This document shows, piece by piece, positions 58,098 through 64,000 of a DNA stretch of 64,000 bases. The notes under the pieces are model-generated. The model was not told the origin of the DNA and made no database searches. It saw only the letters and a program-made list of their open reading frames with translations. Position numbers and translations under genes: made by a program. Within the stretch, counting starts at the first letter, position 1, and the number at the start of each line of letters is the position of its first letter. This DNA comes from Amborella trichopoda (taxonomy: Eukaryota; Streptophyta; Magnoliopsida; Amborellales; Amborellaceae): the NCBI RefSeq assembly GCF_000471905.2, contig NW_006497560.1:1330780-1394779 (forward strand), read 5' to 3'.

Positions 58098-58572
58098 TTA
58101 CTGCCTCATGTGTGCCTTGCTTATGTTGGTTCCTTCCAGTTCTCTGTCGAGAGCCTCGAAGTCTTGACATTTTAAGGTGGTACCTACAGGAGACATAGAA
58201 GAAGAAGCATGAAAAACATAAGAAGAAGGAGGAGGGTCAGAAAGTGATGGACTTTTAAGGTCATTCCCCTCATCAGACCAATCTGGGCAGCTTTTTACGT
58301 CATCATAAGAGTTGGACGTGTGCAGGGAATCTTTTAGGTCTTGCCCTTGCTTAGACCGATTCAGAGTGCTTTTAACGTCATCACCCTCATTGGACGTATT
58401 CTGAGGAGAAGACTGCTTGGGGACATCCTCTTGATGGGAGAAGGAAGGAAGGAGGATCGTGCCAGGGATGAAGTCTAGTAAAGATGGCAATGGGGGAAGA
58501 GACCAGAGAAATTCCTGCTCAACTGGCGGTCGACCAGTCTTGTTTCTCTGGCTAGCAGCCCATGGTGCTCGT
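58098..58572 (-). pseudogene. Element C linker fused to LTR end (gag deleted)
   Basis: An open minus-strand frame of 243 codons (58829-58098) crosses the LTR end at 58573. Its internal part contains PPVEQEFLWSLPPLPSLLDF, DDVKSTLNRSKQGQDLKD and ALDRELEGTNISKAHMRQ, homologous to X about 9085-9440. PBS, capsid and all zinc knuckles are therefore missing between LTR and linker. The ORF is long because LTR and linker happen to be in frame. There is no reason to think it makes a functional protein. Confidence 0.8.
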
Positions 58573-60984
58573 TGGTTAGGTGTTTCGATCTCACCTTGGT
58601 ATCTAGATGATCTGGGGCACGTATCTCGAGTTTCTGGCGAACCTAAGATTTGAGATCGCTCTCTCGGAACCTTGCTCGAGAGTAAGGGAAGGTATTCCAA
58701 CCAATGAGAGAAGAATTTAATGTGGATTCGAGACTTACTCGGGCTGGCTCGCGTGGACGCCCTCTTAGATCCTGAAGAAAGCACCCCAGCTGCTTTAGCT
58801 GGTTCAAAATCCCCTCCCTTGACCAACAATCCTCTTGTTTTCTACACAACACTTTTATGGTTAATTTGAGAGACAAGTGGGGTCAAAGAGACCCAACCTT
58901 GTCTTAGGACACTGTACATTCACACGAGAGGGCAATGAAGCGTAAGGTTCAAAGAAAGATAAAAAAGGGAAGAAAACTTGACGAAGAGATGAGATTAACA
59001 TTGCAGTCGAGAAATCGACTCCGAGTGGTAGCAAGATGGGCAAGTTTCTTAGATCCAACACGATGGCAATGCTACTCGAAATCGAGATCGATATGGCAGT
59101 GATAGGCTAAGTATACCCTCAATCAAGCGAGAAGAGACAAGAGAATGAAAAGAAGAGACGAGACGACAGATAGATGAGGTCCTGATGACATTAGGCGTTG
59201 CCACTCACGACCATGGAGTAGCAGTGTCGTGGCCCTTGAGTGGTGCTCGACACTACTGCTCATGGCTAGAGAGTGAGAAATGAACGACGGATAGGCATCG
59301 CCATTAGCAACATAAAAAAACAACACATCCTGGTGCGTACGATAATAGTTTCTGATGAAGCGCGTGGCGATGGTCACTCTTGAAGCGTACGACGGTAATC
59401 CTCACGAGGTGGACGGTGATAGGCGTGGGACACAGGAAGGACGGCGATGAACACTGAATACGTGAAGGACTCTTCACAGACAGCGATAGGTGTTGCCGAG
59501 GCCTCTAGCAGGCGGCAAAGGGTATCGCCGTCTACTCTAGACATGCAAAAGGGAAAGACCCCTGCGGGTGGCAACAGGTTTCGCCGCCTGGATTCTTCAT
59601 TGAGACGTCAAAGCTACGTCTGTGGACGGTAATGGGTAGTGTCATCTACTGGCCTCACTGGACGAAAGAGATAGAAGAAAAGAAGGAGAAAGAGACTCAC
59701 GAATCGCATTGCCAACGTCATGCATGAATTGTGTGACCTCAGGGGAGGCATGCACGACACTGCCACTGCCGTGCATGACCCCTGCTAGGAACTCAGACGG
59801 AGAAGAGAGAGAAGAGAGGAAAGAATAGAGAGGGAAGAAGAAAAAGGAAAAAAGAGAGAAGATTTACCTCAAACCTAGGGGTATCGATCAAAAAGTTTCT
59901 CTCACCTCACTCTCTCTCAAACGTGACCCAATAATGAGAAGAAAGAGAAACTTGTATTAAGTAAAAACTCTCTGTTTTTGTCAAAGGTTTAGTCCTCTGG
60001 TGCGTACAATGCTGATACATATATATAGAATTTGCCCAAACATGGGTGGATGATTAAAAGTAACCCTAATTGCTGGAAATTAAGATTAAATTGAATGAAA
60101 AGAAATTAGAAAATAGGTTGCAAAATGATAGATTTGCCCCTTTCTAATAATTCATGAAATTCCAAAACAGTCTCTGTGTTGCTCTAGAACTTGCATGATC
60201 TGACATGGCTGATCTAGGGTCGTTCTGATGCTCGGTTGATTGTAAGATGATTATTTTCTTGTAGGGTTGGGCATTGCGATCAATTTGATATCAACTTCGA
60301 GCCATGGATCGTATTTTTAGTGCACAATCATGTCACTTGTAATTTGAATGGATCTGGAAACTTCAGATCAATAGTGTACGCGTTCCACGATCATGTGCAC
60401 ACAATCGCTTCATCGGCTTTGTGTGCAGAATCGGATTGTACGGGGTTTGGGTCAATGATAGCCCAAGACCTTACTCACACAATGGAATTGGTCTCGCGAC
60501 GATCTAGCTCGTGACCAGCGTGATCTTACTGCTCGAGTGAGGAACGATGCTGTAGAATTTCCTGTACTTTTTTCATGGATCAGCAATTTCTCTTCAGCTT
60601 TTCTTCGCGCTCGGGTTTTGTCACGAGGCATGCCATCTATTGAATCGGTCGTCATGACTAGACGAACATGCTCACCAAATTTGAGCACCATCCGACTTGG
60701 GACAGGTGAGACATGAGCATCAAAATTCACTGGTCGTGACTGTCCCTTCCATGGTGTGGAGTTGCAAGGTGGCAGCACTGGAATAGCGTGCAACCCCTCT
60801 TGTTTCACTCTTTTACCAATAACGTCTTTCTGGAGTGTCTGTTCGGGCTGAAATTTGACCCTTGGGGATTTTCGACCATGCCAGATCCAATGGTGGTGGT
60901 CTCACAAAGATTTGAAACACTAAAAATATAGCTCTAGTTGTAGGGGCCGTTTCAAGGTGCTAGAGGCCGATTTTGTTGGAACTG
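58573..60984 (-). repeat. Element C 5' LTR, truncated by W
   Basis: On the minus strand it ends AACACCTAACCA at 58573. The TATATATA box is at about 60027-60017. The U3 part runs to 60984, where W is inserted. By comparison with 50380-47203, about 200 bp of the LTR start should lie beyond W, outside the window. Confidence 0.85.
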
Positions 60985-61059
60985 TGTGACGACTCAAACT
61001 TTTCCCAGCAAGCTAGAAGGCATGGAAGGATGGGAAGGCTGAAGTTGAGAAACTAGTGC

Positions 61060-61440
61060 CGATTGAAAAAGCCAACACCGGATGAAGAGACTAGCGCCGG
61101 TTGGAAGAACCAGCACCCGGAGAAGAGATCAGTGTCGGTTGGAAGAGCCAGTGCCGGGTGCAGAGACCAGCGTCGATTGGAAGAGCCAGTGCCGGGTGAA
61201 GAGGCCAGCGCCAGTTGGAAGATCCAGCGCCAGGTGAAGAGACTAGCGTCGGGTGAGTTGGAGAAGTGGCCAGCGCTGGTTGGAAGTGCTAGCGCCGGGT
61301 GAAGAGCCAACGTCGTTTAGAAGTGCCAGTACCAGGTAAAGAGCCAGCACCGGGTGGATTTTTGTGAAGAGGCCAGTGTTGGTTGGAAGAGACAGTGCCG
61401 GGTGGAGAGCCAGCACCGGGTGGATTTTTGTGTAGCGCCA
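61060..61440 (+). repeat. CpG-rich minisatellite in W LTR
   Basis: Alternating phrases GCCAGCGCCGGTTGGAAGAG and CCAGTGCCGGGTGAAGAG give a composite period of about 45-55 bp, with at least seven copies. It occupies the same place as the GCGCCGGCTG block of Z. ORFs across it on both strands are repeat artefacts. Confidence 0.88.
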
Positions 61441-62881
61441 GCTGTGTCTTTGACATGCATGAGTTGCGTATGCCACTTGTTATATGCATGTTGATTGAGT
61501 GCCACATGTCTAGATTTTATAGTATTTTGGTGACACTTTGCCAGCCACCTCAACTCAAGAGTACTTAAGCCCCCTTCCTCACCCGTTCCACTCATTCTTA
61601 CTTCATTTCTCTCTCTCTAAGACACAAGGTGGGAAGAAGTGACTGTAGGTGAGCAGCTATAGTTGGGTGGGTGAGAGCTGTGATGAGAGGAGTGAAGAAG
61701 TCACCATTATTGTTTAGGTAAATGGTTCCATCACCATTGCATGATAGTCGTAGGGATACATGGAATTTATGCATGTAAATGAGAATGAAAGTGTATGTGA
61801 GGTAAGAAAATCATTATACCTTTTTATTTAGAAATTGGGGCTCTTGTTCTATGATAATGGTGAATGTCAAGAATGAATGCATGATTCTTAGAATATGTAA
61901 GAAATGCATGCTATGCATGATTACGTGTGTGTTCACATTGTGAGAGAATGGTTGTGATCATGTGCCTCACCATGAAATGAAGATCATGGAATGTATGCTT
62001 AAGACATGTTGTATGCCACTGTGAAATTTCAGAAGTTTGCATGTTCTTATAGGAAGCTTTTGAACAACCAAATGGGGTTCGATTGACCTCAAACTACCCC
62101 CATTAGAAAGACATACAAGTTTAGTAAAATGTTTGTTCTTACCCATTTATGAAATTATTTACAAAAATGAAGTTATGTTTCAAAATGGGAAGGTATATCA
62201 TTATTGACTGTTTTCCTGGATTTTTCATTTATACCACTATGGTCACTAATTTAGCTAGCCAAAAGATGTTCATTTTCGGCGAAACCACAGACATTTTAAA
62301 TATCTTTTAATGGGCTAAAATTTGCATGTAGAAACTATTTTGAAAAGCTTCTTAGATTGAAAGTTATAATTTTCTTTATGAAGATATTCACTGTGGGCAG
62401 TATTGATAAAGAGCAGAACTATCACCTTGTTTACCAAGAATTTGCGAACAACCAAATGGAATCCAAATACTTTCAAGTTTGGTTTTTAAGAAATATATAC
62501 ATCTTGGCTTAGACTTTGATTTTGAAATCGTCACAAGTTGACTTATGGTTTAAATGTTATGATGAATTGAAGTAGGGCACAGTGCTGTTCGCTGTACATA
62601 GCAAGGGGGGCAGTTAGTCAACCCTCATTTCCTTGAACCTTTAAGAGGTCAAACGGGATCCTATTGTCTTTGAACTACTCCCAAGAAAGGGATAGGTGTG
62701 TTTGGTACGAAATTGATTTTGGAACCATCCTCAAACTCTAAATGGTCCAAAAGTTAGGACCCCAACTATGAGCGCACGTATGCATGCATGATAATGAAGT
62801 TATGCTTTGTTATGACATGGAAGCATGATTATGATGAATGCCTTATTGCGATATGAATTGCATGATGTATGTGAATGGATA

Positions 62882-63238
62882 NNNNNNNNNNNNNNNNNNN
62901 NNNNNNNNNNNNNNNNNNNNNNNNNNNNNNNNNNNNNNNNNNNNNNNNNNNNNNNNNNNNNNNNNNNNNNNNNNNNNNNNNNNNNNNNNNNNNNNNNNNN
63001 NNNNNNNNNNNNNNNNNNNNNNNNNNNNNNNNNNNNNNNNNNNNNNNNNNNNNNNNNNNNNNNNNNNNNNNNNNNNNNNNNNNNNNNNNNNNNNNNNNNN
63101 NNNNNNNNNNNNNNNNNNNNNNNNNNNNNNNNNNNNNNNNNNNNNNNNNNNNNNNNNNNNNNNNNNNNNNNNNNNNNNNNNNNNNNNNNNNNNNNNNNNN
63201 NNNNNNNNNNNNNNNNNNNNNNNNNNNNNNNNNNNNNN
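62882..63238. other. assembly gap (N run, 357 bp)
   Basis: All N. It directly abuts the 52-bp tandem array, so it probably hides more copies. The true length is unknown. ORFs that span it are meaningless. Confidence 0.99.
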
Positions 63239-63496
63239 ATAATGATTATGCTATATGTGAATGGATACCTATTGTGTGAATGATGGTATCATAATGCTTA
63301 TGCTATATTTGAATGGATGCTTACTGTGTGAATGATCGTATCATAATGCTTATGCTATATGTGAATGGATACCTACTGTGTGAATGATGGTATCATAATG
63401 CTTATGCCATATGTGTATGGATACCTATTGTGTGAATAATGGTATCATAATGCTTACGCTATAGGTGAAAGGGCACCTACTGTGTGAATGATGGTG
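63239..63496 (+). repeat. 52-bp tandem array in W LTR
   Basis: About five copies of a unit containing TATGTGAATGGATACCTACT and GTGTGAATGATGGTATCATA. A partial copy (TATGTGAATGGATA) lies left of the gap at 62868-62881. Z has a single diverged copy (about 18660-18715). Confidence 0.93.
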
Positions 63497-64000
63497 CTGG
63501 CAGCTACGTTTGTTTCCCTGACTCCCCATGATAGGATGGGATTCAGGATGTGAATAGTTGGATGGGTTGCTCAGATCTATGTGAGCACTACGCATTGGAT
63601 CAATGGTAGTATAACGCCCACTGGCCAAAAGGGCACAAGGTGAGGGTAGTTTCTTGCAAGACCTCTGCTTATCGAAAAACCCCAAAGTGCGCTGGGGATG
63701 TGTGCATCTGTGAGGGCCTTACAAAGTGGGTCTTTCACTTGTCATGGTCCACCCTCCTGAGTGAGGGTAGAAGTCCCAAGTTCAGGATTGGCTTAGCCTG
63801 ACCGATGTGGCTTCTTCTTCAGGAGTAGATATATATGTTTGCTTAACTTATTTATGCTTTCTGCATGAGCTTTTAACTGAAATTGTGATCTGCTGTCTTC
63901 ATTACTCTACTTTGAGAAAGATGATTGTGGCATATGCATTATATATATTGAACTGCCTTTCTCACATTTCTGTTAGAGCGTGAGGAGCATGTTGAGGGAC
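63497..64000 (+). other. W LTR continuation, no gene seen
   Basis: Non-coding, continues the W LTR. No tandem repeat and no convincing ORF. The short minus-strand ORF at 63425-63685 overlaps the array and has no recognisable features. Confidence 0.6.

Larger units (their letters stand above)
47203..60984 (-). mobile_element. Element C: Tat-like Ty3/gypsy element, minus strand
   Basis: Read on the minus strand: 5' LTR 60984-58573 (its start lies beyond W), gag-linker remnant 58572-58098, linker to about 57510, RT half, RNase H1 remnant, archaeal-type RNase H, integrase to 54673, 3' UTR 54672-50381, and 3' LTR 50380-47203. The linker follows the 5' LTR directly, so PBS, gag N-terminus, capsid and knuckles are deleted. 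Its integrase region is more complete than in X. Inserted in the copia gag. Confidence 0.87.
60985..64000 (+). mobile_element. Element W: chromovirus-like LTR related to Z (runs off the window)
   Basis: Starts TGTGACGACTCAAACTTTTCCC, like the Z LTR start (TGTGACGACCCAGATTATTC), inside C's 5' LTR. Shared landmarks in the same order include a CpG-rich repeat block, TGCATGAGTTG, a CT-rich tract (about 61605-61620), an ATGCATGA-rich stretch, and a GTGTGAATGATGGT motif. Only the LTR is in the window. PBS, coding region and right duplication are not visible. Confidence 0.82.

Noticed and set aside
58098..58829. 243-codon minus-strand ORF as a novel gene
   Set aside because: It is a chance in-frame join of LTR sequence and gag-pol linker across a deletion.
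61053..61595. Repetitive ORFs on both strands in the W LTR
   Set aside because: Generated by the CpG-rich minisatellite. The same repeat is open on both strands, which is typical of artefact.
62825..63283. ORFs crossing the N run
   Set aside because: They consist of unknown residues over an assembly gap.

Overview
The window is plant nuclear DNA made almost entirely of nested, decayed LTR retrotransposons. The evidence is the LTR structures (TG...CA ends, tRNA primer-binding sites, matching target-site duplications), Ty3/gypsy and Ty1/copia protein remnants, plant-type TATA boxes in the LTRs, a plant-specific mobile domain (PMD), and many tandem repeats. The species cannot be named from the sequence. 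A run of N at 62882-63238 shows a draft assembly. No intact host gene, rRNA or tRNA gene was seen. The only possible host coding remnant is a leucine-rich-repeat-like fragment near the left edge (376-944).

I reconstruct four levels of nesting. (1) A Ty1/copia element starts at 1078 with a 181-bp LTR and an initiator-Met-type primer site. Its leader stops at 2307 and resumes at about 46100, followed by a gag remnant to 47202. (2) Element X, a Tat-like Ty3/gypsy element in + orientation (2308-46099), is inserted in the copia leader. It has a 5' LTR (2308-5305), an Arg-tRNA-type PBS, broken gag, RT and integrase, a repeat-rich 3' untranslated region (UTR), and a 3' LTR (43073-46099). (3) Element Y, of the same family, lies inside X's 3' UTR (15018-41780) and is flanked by a perfect CCATG duplication. 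It carries gag and a protease remnant but no RT, RNase H or integrase. In their place is a long antisense PMD/coiled-coil pseudogene (31150-34813). (4) Element Z (16801-24425) is a pol-less chromovirus-like element inserted in Y's 5' LTR, flanked by ATACC. The uninterrupted site is visible in Y's own 3' LTR near 40535.

To the right, element C (47203-60984, minus strand) is another Tat-like element. It is inserted in the copia gag and keeps integrase, an archaeal-type RNase H, an RNase H1 remnant and half an RT, but it has lost its PBS and most of gag. Its 5' LTR is cut by element W (60985 to the window end), a chromovirus-like LTR related to Z that contains two tandem arrays and the assembly gap.

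All elements look immobile on their own. X lacks protease and RNase H. Y lacks the polymerase and integrase. C lacks a PBS and has Lys in place of the integrase catalytic Glu. Z lacks all of pol. The Tat-like 3' UTRs carry a minisatellite based on a 35-bp unit, plus other arrays that were amplified separately in each copy.
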